From NCBI RefSeq assembly GCF_048544455.1, contig NC_133534.1, forward strand, positions 37,014,217-37,078,216: a stretch of 64,000 nt of DNA, given 5' to 3'. The position numbers and the translations under genes were made by a program. Below the pieces are notes generated by a model. That model did not search any database and was not told the DNA's origin. It saw only the letters and a program-made list of their open reading frames with translations. Every line of letters starts with the position of its first letter. Position 1 is the first letter of the stretch. The DNA comes from Silene latifolia. Its lineage: Eukaryota; Streptophyta; Magnoliopsida; Caryophyllales; Caryophyllaceae. This document shows, piece after piece, positions 54,678 to 64,000 of this stretch.

Positions 54678-56222
54678 ATGAGGACGGAATGGGCTCTTAA
54701 AATCAAAGAAGAAGTCGATAAACAATTCAAGGCCGGGTTCATCAAAATTTCCGAGTACTCAGACTGGGTGGCTAACATAGTACCCGTGTCCAAAAAGGAT
54801 GGGAGAATCCGTGTTTGTGTTGACTTTAGAGACTTAAACAAAGCAAGCCCTAAGGACGACTTTCCTCTACCACATATCGACATATTATTGGATAATACAG
54901 CGGATCACGCGTTGCTGTCCTTCATGGATGGATACGCGGGATATAACCAGATCAAGATGGCCTTAGAGGACATGCATAAGACCGCCTTCGTCACTCAATG
55001 GGGAATCTACTGCTACACGGTTATGCCGTTTGGGTTAATCAACGCCGGAGCTACATACCAACGCACCGCAACTACGCTCTTACATGACATGGTGCATAAA
55101 GAAGTTGAGGTATACGTAGATGATATGATTGTCAAGTCCAAGGAAAGAGAGGGACATATTGCGAACCTTCGCAAATTCTTCTCGAGACTACGGAAGTACA
55201 ACATGAGGCTCAATCCTCAGAAATGCGCATTCGGAGTAACATCAGGCAAACTCTTGGGATACGTGGTTATCCAACGAGGTATACAAATAGACCCTTCAAA
55301 GATCAAAGCTTTAATCGAAATGCCGCAACCTCAAACAGAGAAAGAAGTTAGGGGATTCCTAGGCAAGGTTCAATACATAAGTCGATTCATATCGAAACTC
55401 ACCATGATCTGCGAACTCATATTCAAGAAGTTAAAGAAAACAGATCACACCATGTGGGATGATGACTGTCAGAAGGCTTTCGACCGAATCAAGGAAATAC
55501 TAGCCAAACCACCAGTGCTCATGCCACCTCAACGGGATCTACCTCTTGGTTTATATCTCACAGTAACTGAAACCGCCATGGGTGCCATGCTAGCTCAAAC
55601 CGTAGGAAAAGAAGAAAGAGCCATCTACTACCTTAGTAAGAAGTTCTTGGAGTACGAGTACAAATACACACCACTCGAGAAGACATGCCTCGCTCTTGTG
55701 TGGGCAACGAAGAAGCTACGCCACTACATGCTTAGCTACTCCGTCAATATATTCTCCAAAATGTATCCTGTCAAATACCTCTTCGAAAAACCCGTTCTCA
55801 ATGGACGTCTAGCGAGGTGGACTTTGATGCTCTTTGAGTTCGATCTTAAATATGTACCTTTGAAAGTCATAAAAGGGCGCGCCGTTGCCGAATTTTTCGC
55901 AGAAAATCTCATCAATGATGCACAAACGATAGACACTTGGTCATTCCCGGATGAGGACATACCCCAAACAGATATAGACTCCTGGGACCTCTATTTTGAT
56001 GGAGCATCGAACTTAAGAGGATTTGGAATAGGAGTGTTGCTCATTTCTCCTGAAGGCGAGCATACACCAATCTCTGTCAAACTCGACTTCGAGGTGACAA
56101 ATAACGCTGCAGAATACGAAGCCTGTCTCCTCGGATTGCAAGTGGCAGTAAGTTTAGGCATCAAGAATCTTCGAGTACATGGGGATTCCTCTTTTATCAT
56201 CAATCAAGTTACGGGGTCTTAG
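54678..56222 (+). pseudogene. Tat-like reverse transcriptase, RNase H and archaeal-type RNase H
   Basis: A 515-codon stretch. Reverse transcriptase: RIRVCVDFRDLNKASPKDDF, MDGYAGYNQIKMA, MPFGLINAGATYQR, catalytic VYVDDMIVKSK. The connection LGYVVIQRGIQIDPSKI leads to RNase H (LGLYLTVTETAMGAMLAQ, YTPLEKTCLALVWATKKLRH). A second RNase H follows with SWDLYFDGASNLRGFGIG, VTNNAAEYEACLLGLQ and HGDSSFI, carrying its D, E and D residues. The second RNase H is diagnostic for the Tat lineage. It ends in TAG at 56220. Confidence 0.95.
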
Positions 56223-57716
56223 AAAATACGAAGCGAAAGCTTGGCGCCTTATCAAGCCAGAATAGACCAAGTAGCCCAATTCTTCGATCAAGTAACCTAC
56301 TTACATCTACCTCGAGAAGAAAATCAATTTGCGGATGCTCTTACAAAACTCGCATCTTTGATTAACAGGACGGATAGTATGGTAGAAATGCCTTTATGCA
56401 TCGAACGACGATCAGAGCCAGCTTATGTGCACCAAATCACCGATGAAGAGGATATTGCGGAGGAACCCTGGTTCCAAGCAATCCTAAACTTCAAACTCAA
56501 CGACACCTATCCACCAGAAATGGACAAAAGGAGACAACGCGCTATCCGCTTACTAGCTTCCCAATACATCCTCATGCAAGGAGAGCTATACAAAAGAACA
56601 CCTCTTGGTGTAATCCTACGTTGTCTTGATCATTCACAGGCACGAAAAGTGATGGAAGAAGTCTATGACGGAGAATGTGGCCCTCACATGAGTGAACCCA
56701 TGATGGCAAAGAAAATCACACGTCTAGGATATTATTGGACCACGATGGAATCTGATTGCATCAAATATGTGAGACATTGCCATAATTGCCAAATCTTCGG
56801 GAATGTGCAACATGTTCCTCCCTCATTGCTTTACACCATGACATCTCCCTGGCCATTTTCTGCTTGGGGAATTGACATCATTGGTAAGATCACTCCAGCT
56901 GGAACAGGAGGTCACTGTTTTATCCTAGTAGCAATCGATTATTTCACCAAGTGGGTAGAAGCGGCTTCCTACACCAGTCTTACAACCAAGAATGTGGCAA
57001 AGTTCATACAAACCAATATCATCTGTCGATATGGTTGTCCACATGAGATCATCAGTGATAATGGATCGCATTTCCAAGCTGAAACTGAGCAATTGCTAGC
57101 CAAGGACAAAATCAAGCACCACCACTCCTCGCCATATAGACCACAAACCAATGGCGCGGTAGAGGCAGCGAACAAAAACGTTGTCACAATTCTCAAGAAA
57201 ATGATTGACAACTATAGAGATTGGCCGAGCAAGATACCCTTTGCTTTATGGGGATACCGTACATCCGCTAGGACGCCCACTGGGGCTACTCCTTTCTATT
57301 TGACCCACGGCATGGAAGCCATACAACCAGTCGAGCTAGAAATACCATCCTTGCGTATTCTACTCGAAAGTTAAATACTCGAAGCCGAATGGAAGAGGGA
57401 CAGATACGAAGAACTCATCCTCCTGGATGAACGAAGGTTACATGCATTACATAATGTGCAGACATATCAGGCGCGTATCAAACGAGCTTTCAACAAAAGG
57501 GTTAAGCCAAGGAACATCAAGGAAGGAGATTTGGTCCTCAAATCCATTAGGGCTCTTTTACCTGTCGATCCACGAGGAAAATTCAAACCCAATTGGGCCG
57601 GGCCATTCCTAGTCAAGTCCATACTTCCAGGGGGTGCGGTTAGGATCACAGACCTAGACGGGAACAAATTTACCAACCCAACAAACCTTGACCAATTAAA
57701 ACGTTATTATGCCTAG
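56223..57716 (+). pseudogene. Tat-like second RNase H end and integrase
   Basis: It starts with the tail of the second RNase H (LPREENQFADALTKLASLI). The integrase zinc-binding region is DGECGPHMSEPMMAKKITR...CHNCQIFGNV. The core reads WGIDIIGKITPAG, HEIISDNGSHFQ and SSPYRPQTNGAVEAANKNV. A TAA at 57372 breaks the frame. 57375-57716 has the C-terminal domain (GDLVLKSIRALLPVDPRGKF, WAGPFLVKSILPGGAVRI) and the true stop. No chromodomain. Confidence 0.95.
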
Positions 57717-58255
57717 AATAGGAGCAAAAAACGCGCCTCGCGTAACCTCACGTGTCGCTCTTGTGGCACGAAATAAATGGCCCCTGGCCAAGCTGAATCA
57801 AGCTAATGTCATCTTGCTCTTGCATTTTGACAATTCGTCATTCTCACATCATCAAATAAACTAAATTGCATTTTCAGAGTAAGTAAAGCACATGCTTATT
57901 TTCTAAAGTTCATCACAAGCTCTTGCTTAGAACAATTATTCTTTTACATTTAATCGAACTACGCGCAAGGGTTTGATTTCATTTTTTAATGAATACGTAG
58001 GCAATCCTTCACGGGATACAACCCATTTCATCATTTTAAATGTAAATAGAAGGACATTTGCAAATGCATTTGAAATTCGACAAGAATAATGAAAAGAAAA
58101 CCACAACGGTTTCAAATCAGTTAACCTCTTTTATTTCATCTCATAATATTAATACGTTACATAATAAAATTATAATAAAAATAAATAGGCTAGGATTCTA
58201 AAAACCCCACCTTTTTATTCCAATAATAATAGTAAATAATAATTAGAGACATAGG
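57717..58255 (+). other. Non-coding DNA after Tat-like pol
   Basis: An AT-rich stretch between the pol stop and the antisense ORF. Nothing else is seen. Confidence 0.5.
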
Positions 58256-58745
58256 CTACTCTTCCATTTTTCCTTTGCCTTTGTCCTTCTTATCATACTT
58301 CTTGTCGCGACCTCGAGCCGGACGTTCCTGCGCCACTTCCGACCTAATCATCAATGGTCTCTCTCGTGGTCTCGCTTTGCCATTCTTGCCAACCACCATC
58401 TCGACGGCAGGAGAATTCTTCGGTTTCTTCGAAGGATGAACAACTCGAAACCCGGCTTCTTCCTCTCCCTCAGTCAGATGCTTCTCCTTCTCCTTTTCCA
58501 CCTCGCGAACCTTGTAGTCAACTGGTTCACGCTTCCTCAGTCTCTCGCGCTCCTCCGGAGTAGCGGCCTTCCTCCACCGCATATAGGAATCTGACACCCA
58601 TAAAGCACTGACAGAAGAATTCAAGAACCAAATGTTCCTCTGAGCCCATTTGATGGCCCACTCTCTTCGACTCTCCGTAGTAAGCGCCACGGCAGTCTGC
58701 GGGACAGTATCAAGGTTCGGGATCATCTGCTTCAATCCAACCTGC
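58256..58745 (-). CDS. Antisense ORF downstream of Tat-like pol, 5' part cut off
   Basis: An open frame of about 163 codons on the strand opposite to gag-pol, ending at 58256. The N-terminal residues (SRREWAIKWAQRNIWFLN, ALWVSDSYMRWRKAATPEER) are followed by a highly charged tail with KEKEKHLTEGEEE and a basic end (RDKKYDKKDKGKGKMEE). The 5' part is interrupted at 58745 by another element's LTR, so the apparent start is not native. Antisense accessory ORFs downstream of pol have been reported in Tat-lineage elements such as Grande. Function is unknown. The frame is open where the sense genes are riddled with stops. Confidence 0.6.
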
Positions 58746-60079
58746 TGTAACACCCCCTCATACCAGGTACCTTACCAGGACTACCCCAGCATGAAAGGTT
58801 GTTACCATCTCGGTTGCCCGAGGTTAGTATATATCAAAAGCAACAGTCCAAACACATTTATTAATGTACGTAATTATAAGAGTTACATAGTCTCCAAAAT
58901 CTAATAAACGAATTATCCAAATGGCAACAACTACCAAAACAATAACTAAGGCTCGTGATGGTGTCATCTAATCCAGCGTGGTGACTCTCCCATGAATGCC
59001 CCAATCTCAATAAATGTATCACCTGTCACAATCTGCTCACCATCCCCGAATGGATCACCGCAGGTTTTACAAAACAACAACACGGGGTCAGTACTACTCA
59101 ATCAATATAAGACAACAAACAATACAACCAGCTGATCATCGATCTCACACGAAGAATCGACCACACACCGAAGTGTGAAGCCCTGCCAGATTACCCATCG
59201 CAACAGGTAATCCTCGCCGCCAGTGGGTGACCGCAGCCCATCCCCACCTAGTCCAGCCCATCAACGAGCGACTAACAATCCCTGTCCCTTAATGTGCACA
59301 TCCTCTCCCGTGGCGGGTTCCACGGAGGGCGAACTAGGGTGTGAAGCCACTCCCGCAAGTGACTCCACCACAATCACATGACATCACATCCATCTCAATC
59401 CCCTCACACCAACATCGTCACAACAATCTCCATACTCCGATGATCAACAGATAACAATAATCACAACAAACATGTCTTACAAAGAACAATAAACTGAGTA
59501 GGGAAACCCTACATTTTCGCAATCCGCTTACGCTGCAATCAACCATACAAATGCATAACAAATATCACATCGTCACCTACAACAATAATCACATAATACA
59601 ATTACACATTGCACAATCCCATTTTCCCCAATTCCATATATACAGTAACCCCAAAAGAATACAAATGACAAGGGAATGAAACTTACCAACAGTAGAATAA
59701 GAGACTACACGCAAGGATCACGACGATTTGCACACCCAACGAGATTAGAGGATGATTAGGGAGTGATTAGGGAGAGATCGTAGAATGATTAGGGTTGGAA
59801 GTGATGTTTTTAGAAACTGACGTCGAATATAAAATAACCCTAACATTCCCTAATCAAACCGATAAAATAACATTCGCCAGACCGGATACTCGGTCGAGTA
59901 AAGCTATACTCGGCCGAGTATCATCTACTCGGTCGAGTATTCTCCATACTCGGCCGAGTATTACTCGGCAGAACCAAAACAGACTCCACAATTAACACTA
60001 CTCGGCCGAGTAGGCTCTACTCGGTCGAGTAGGCTCTACTCGGTCGAGTATACAACTTAACAAAATCCGTAGTGTTACA
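58746..60079 (-). mobile_element. 3' LTR of second-subfamily element
   Basis: 1334 bp, plus-strand ends TGTAACACCC...GTAGTGTTACA. It shares with the other Tekay-like LTRs the start, the CCCCGAATGGATCACCGCAG stretch and TTAATGTGCACATCC. Confidence 0.95.
59887..60050. repeat. Palindrome array with GGTC/GGCC centre in LTR
   Basis: Sites start at 59887, 59907, 59926, 59947, 59999, 60018 and 60037: spacings 20, 19, 21, 52, 19 and 19. Forms TACTCGGTCGAGTA and TACTCGGCCGAGTA alternate irregularly. The long gap contains CAGAACCAAAACAGACTCC. Confidence 0.95.
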
Positions 60080-60095
60080 ATCTTCCCCCCTTAAA
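60080..60095 (-). other. Polypurine tract of second-subfamily element
   Basis: Minus-strand AAGGGGGGAAGAT directly precedes the 3' LTR. Confidence 0.8.
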
Positions 60096-63000
60096 AAGAA
60101 CTTCGTCCCCGAAGTTCCAACCCAACCTATAAAACATGGAACATCTAACACTAACTCCACAAACCACTCTTCCTTCCACAACATGGCTCACGATATCGTC
60201 TCCACTATAGCATAGGCTCCCAATACTGACTCCATAACATTACCCAATAACCACAATATAATGTTGCCAACCTTGTATCACTTCCATAACACTCAATAGC
60301 ACTCAATCCACAAAAGAAGATCAACCATCAAAACGGAATGTTACATTCTACCATCCTTAAAACGAACTTCGTCCTCGAAGTTTACTCAAACACATAAACA
60401 TCCTCTTCCAACTGTCAAAACTATCGGACTCATAATCATCATCATTCAACTGTCAACACTATTGAAATATTCTCTCATTCCTAAACATCGAACTACTACA
60501 AGCACGGTCATGACCTTTAATTAAATCAACACAAATATCCGTCCTTTATGCTACACCAACACTCTACTTCCAAATATACTACGACATGCACAACCCTCAA
60601 ACGCTCTTTGCCGCATGCTACTCCTCTTAAAACATATGTTACGTCGTCGTAACTCACTAATACTAGATCCTCAGCTATATCCTCTCATTATCTTCATCAC
60701 CACCACATATCAAAGATAACCTCCTATACCCTCACACCTATAACCATTCCTATTTCCAAGGCTCTCTTACTTAAACAGTTCTCATACCTCAACTCATTCT
60801 GCACTCCATCTAACCAATACCACAAAATCCTGATCATAACAAACACTCTAACTCTTCCACATTACCGCAACACGACATACCTCTCTATATAAACTATATA
60901 AAACTCTTATCGCCAAAAGCATAACTCACGATCCACACTTGTTACGTACAGTCACACTAGATCCTCAAGTTCCTTTCTTTCATTACCGCAAGACTCATAC
61001 ATAACTTAACACGACACTAATTACCCAACACCCTACACTCACTGTCTCAACAAAGGATTATGAACCACCTGCATATATCAGATCATTACCACACATGTTC
61101 TACGAATCACTTGCCATTACCACGTCTACCAAGGCCTCATCTAGAACAAGATCAAAATTACTGTAACAACCTATCCCAACTATGTCCCATCAACAGAATA
61201 TCACTATACCATGACAACAACGAAAACATATACAACTCTCTTTCATATCATACTCTACCCTCATTCCCAAACTGAAACTGGTAAGACACATCAACAAACA
61301 AAACAACAGTCTACATGTCTAACCAAAACTCACAAGAAACAACAGCAACAAAACAACAATCTGTGCATAACTGGTCTGTACTTTCGAAACTCAAATCGTA
61401 ACCACCTCGTATACTCCACCACAACCGGTGATGGCATCGCAACACCGACACCAACAGCCGCACCACAGCGCGAAAATGCCCGCATCACAACACGAAGTAC
61501 CGTGCCCGGATCACCACCCGAGGCACAACAACCACATCGATAAACATTACACCCACATATAATTTCCACAAACACTGACTCAGTATAACTCTCCGGACAA
61601 GAAACTTACTTAAAACTGCTTTACTCGATCATAACACAACATTTTATACGGAACAGACATACAAGAATCTCATGCATATCATCCATACCTTTTCACGGAA
61701 TAAAATATGTATCATCAATACACATACGATTTTAACTATCCATGCCAGATCAATCAAATTATTACTTTTTGAACCTTATTCCATTAGATTGTTGTACCCA
61801 ACATATATAACATTCATATAACAACTTTATGACTATCACACCATACCGCTTCTCGTGAGGTCAGAACCTCACACAAACATTTATACACATCATAGACCCA
61901 TAACCACATCCAACTAGTCAATCCTGATCACGTAAGTTACCACTTGACAAAAGTTACCTCTCACCCGAGCTTAACTCGTACACCCCTCATAACATATTCT
62001 CCCATTCGCATAACCATCACCCCCTGCCAAGTGTAACCATACCATTAATACTCAACTACTAACAACCGCCTCATATAACCACATCTTATACTCTCTCACA
62101 ACCATACATATCAATCTGGTCTCTACAAAATCAACCTCATTAGAACAACTAGCTTCCCTAAAGTAACATCATCCTCAACCACTAGTGACAATACTATGAC
62201 ACCAACATCCTTCATGTGACTACTCTCTTACTATCACTTCTTAATATCACAATCCGTTTTCTCTCTTTGGTTATCATCCCATATAACAAACATCCAATCC
62301 ATCAACACAATTTACCTCAACATTATTCCCAATTCTATTTTTTATAATATCGTTACCTAACTCTCCACCAAAATCTCAGATCGTGCAAACACTCTACAAG
62401 CTTCTTATTCCCTTAATATCTCGAAACCCACGGCTAACATATCGTCCTGTTCTCCTATATAACCATTAACTCACACCCTCTAGTGAGGCTATCGTACATT
62501 TCCATAATTTCCTACCTTCATGCTCCTTAACTCCGGTCAACGTTCTCTCAACTTCCATCCATCCATCTTTCCCCCTTTTTACTCAATGATACCAATTAAT
62601 AATTCATCTCCTTTCTCTTTCTACCAAAATTTTTTTAGTAAACTGTTTATTTTCCCATAGCTCCACAACTCTAATTCCATTAATTCATATCAATATCTTA
62701 TCATTCTTCTTATCATTTATCCTCTCTCATCTTGTTTCTCACTCACCCTTGTCACCATCAACTCCACACTCTACAGTTACTATTCAACTAGTCGTATCTC
62801 CCTTTCGTATCTCTAGAAAACCAAAAATTAATCTCATACCGTTAATCGCCCAAAGAATTACACACTAGGCTCACCTCTTGATATTCCAAATTCCCAAACT
62901 TGGTCAGTATCTACAAATCCACGTCGCGACATAACTCTATCTAAGTTCACTATATACCCCTCTTCTCCATCCCTCCAAAGCAACCTTTCATTACATATAT

Positions 63001-63485
63001 CCTTAAGCAACACAATGCTAACCGTCTCCCTCTATAAGTCCTTGCACATCCCGAAATGTCACTATTCGTATCCCTCATCTCAATCTTTCATTCTCACGTT
63101 TCTTTAAACTCACATTACTTTTGCCCATATATACTTACTTTTATATTACTCAACACACGACTATATCACTCACCATATCTCACGAAATATGCTATTTACC
63201 TCGACTAGCTCATCATTCTTCCCTTTCCTTTTTCCACTATTTCTCACAACCACATTAACACATGTCTTCCTTATCCAACACTTATCTCTCATAAGCCGAC
63301 ATTCTCCCTATCATAGCATTTGGTAACTTACGTATCAAGACCGTCGCATATATAAAAGAATACTTTAAGACTCAAAACATACATGTGTATATACCCTACG
63401 ACTCAAAACAATGTAAAAACATAGCCACCGGCTCAAAACAAAAGTAAGAACATAGCCACCGACTCAATGTGGCCGCCCAATGAGG
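60096..63485 (-). other. Long internal region without recognisable coding sequence
   Basis: About 3.4 kb with no ORF carrying retroelement motifs on either strand (longest minus ORF 81 codons). The plus strand is strikingly poor in G, so the sense strand is poor in C. Around 60600-60670 it resembles positions 20-90 of element 1, placing it in the zone after pol. Either pol is decayed beyond recognition or the element is a non-coding (LARD-like) derivative. Confidence 0.5.
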
Positions 63486-63784
63486 TACTCAGTCGAGTAC
63501 ATAACATACTAGGTCGAGTACAAGGTACTCGGTCGAGCAACTATATTACTCGGTCGAGTTTTGGACACCAGAAGCAAACTCAATTGTCGCAGAAGGATTA
63601 CTCGGTCGAGTATTGGGAATACTCGGCCGAGTAGACCTTACTCGGTCGAGTATGAGACTACTCGGCCGAGTTTACGACTCCAGACGCTAAACAGTATTAT
63701 CACAGAGATATTACTCGGCCGAATACGGAATACTCGGTCGAGTATAAAAGATACTCGGCCGAGTAGGGACTACTCGGTCGAGTA
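63486..63784. repeat. Internal palindrome array, three modules of four sites
   Basis: Sites start at 63486, 63507, 63526, 63547; 63599, 63620, 63639, 63659; 63712, 63731, 63752 and 63771. Spacing within modules is 19-21 bp. Modules repeat at exactly 113 bp. The two gaps carry related linkers (CACCAGAAGCAAACTC and CTCCAGACGCTAAACAG). Confidence 0.95.
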
Positions 63785-64000
63785 TCGGCCGATTCTCAAA
63801 GACCGTCCAGTTTTCGTAAAACAGTCATATCTCACTCGTTACTTGGTCATTTTGGGCGTGTGACCTATCGTTAGAATCGTAAGAGGACAAGCTATCACCT
63901 CAACTTGGAATCACAGAAATATCATTTCTAGAACTCGACTTATGACAGTTTTAAGACAACCCTTCCAAACATCGGTTTGTATACAACTCAAAATTCCTTA
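63785..64000. other. End of window, probable 5' leader of the element
   Basis: By analogy with the nested element, sequence beyond the array would lead to the primer site and 5' LTR. Neither is reached. Confidence 0.35.

Larger units (their letters stand above)
42503..58745 (+). mobile_element. Tat/Ogre-like Ty3/gypsy element, interrupted by three later insertions
   Basis: 5' LTR, tRNA-Arg-type primer site (48731), gag, protease, reverse transcriptase, RNase H, a second archaeal-type RNase H, integrase, and an antisense ORF downstream. The double RNase H is the mark of the Tat lineage. The 3' LTR is not reached because another element inserts at 58746. Inside it sit an L1-type LINE (43267-47083) and a solo LTR (49534-50958). 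The exact left end is uncertain (TG at 42503 or 42526). Confidence 0.85.
58746..64000 (-). mobile_element. Tekay-like element of a second subfamily, incomplete at window end
   Basis: A 3' LTR (58746-60079), polypurine tract and internal region running off the window. LTR ends and general layout match the other Tekay-like LTRs, but the palindromes are TACTCGGTCGAGTA/TACTCGGCCGAGTA. No pol or gag is recognisable in the 3.9 kb of internal sequence. Confidence 0.8.

Noticed and set aside
61330-61575. Minus-strand ORF of 81 codons with Cys- and Val-rich sequence in the last element
   Set aside because: No domain, isolated in a region without other coding signal, and the composition follows the local strand bias. 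Treated as chance.

Overview
The window is eukaryotic plant nuclear DNA. It holds plant-type F-box genes, plant-lineage LTR retrotransposons (Athila-, Tekay/Del- and Tat/Ogre-like Ty3/gypsy), plant LINEs and Stowaway/Mutator-type DNA elements. It looks like a repeat-rich eudicot. A Caryophyllales plant is a guess I cannot prove from sequence alone. No rRNA, tRNA gene, CRISPR array or bacterial-style operon is present.

Host genes. There are three intact-looking single-exon F-box/FBA genes of one family (3061-4236 +, 36133-37434 +, 40301-41557 -) and a decayed relic (about 5590-6150 -). They form a local tandem family that has been pushed apart by transposons. F-box proteins of this type are substrate receptors of SCF ubiquitin ligases; nothing here identifies the substrate.

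Layout. 1-1900: the 3' end of a Tekay-like element with its LTR. 2047-2851: a Mutator-like non-autonomous element in the upstream region of F-box gene 1. 6153-7310: a piece of an RTE-type LINE. 7817-35461: a tandem Athila-like array, LTR-internal-LTR-internal-LTR, all on the minus strand. Its first unit carries gag, pol and an extra (env-position) ORF. A complete Tekay-like element (16583-24802, target duplication ATGAC) is nested in the protease region of that unit. The second unit has lost pol entirely, with filler DNA at the junction. 35462-35880: an L1-type LINE relic. 36133-42420: F-box genes 2 and 3, a Mutator-like element with long inverted ends and a perfect 9-bp duplication, and two Stowaway-like MITEs. 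From about 42503 to 58745: a Tat/Ogre-like element on the plus strand, decayed by stops. Its 5' LTR holds an L1-type LINE (16-bp duplication), its gag is split near the start codon by a solo Tekay-like LTR (duplication CCTGG), and an antisense ORF lies downstream of pol. 58746-64000: another Tekay-like element, minus strand, running off the window, with a long tail without recognisable ORFs.

Most unusual observations. (1) Every Tekay-like LTR carries an array of 14-bp palindromes (TACTCGATCGAGTA, or TACTCGGCCGAGTA in a second subfamily). They are spaced 19-22 bp, with a fixed gap of about 52-54 bp, and end about 50 bp upstream of a TATA-like box. Similar arrays recur inside the elements as modules of four sites. 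The Athila-like and Tat-like LTRs carry different short inverted repeats in the comparable place. (2) The Athila-like 3' untranslated region holds three consecutive hairpins with different but complementary stems and the same internal design, two of them with a GAAA loop on the element's sense strand. Both are described from sequence only. Function is inference.
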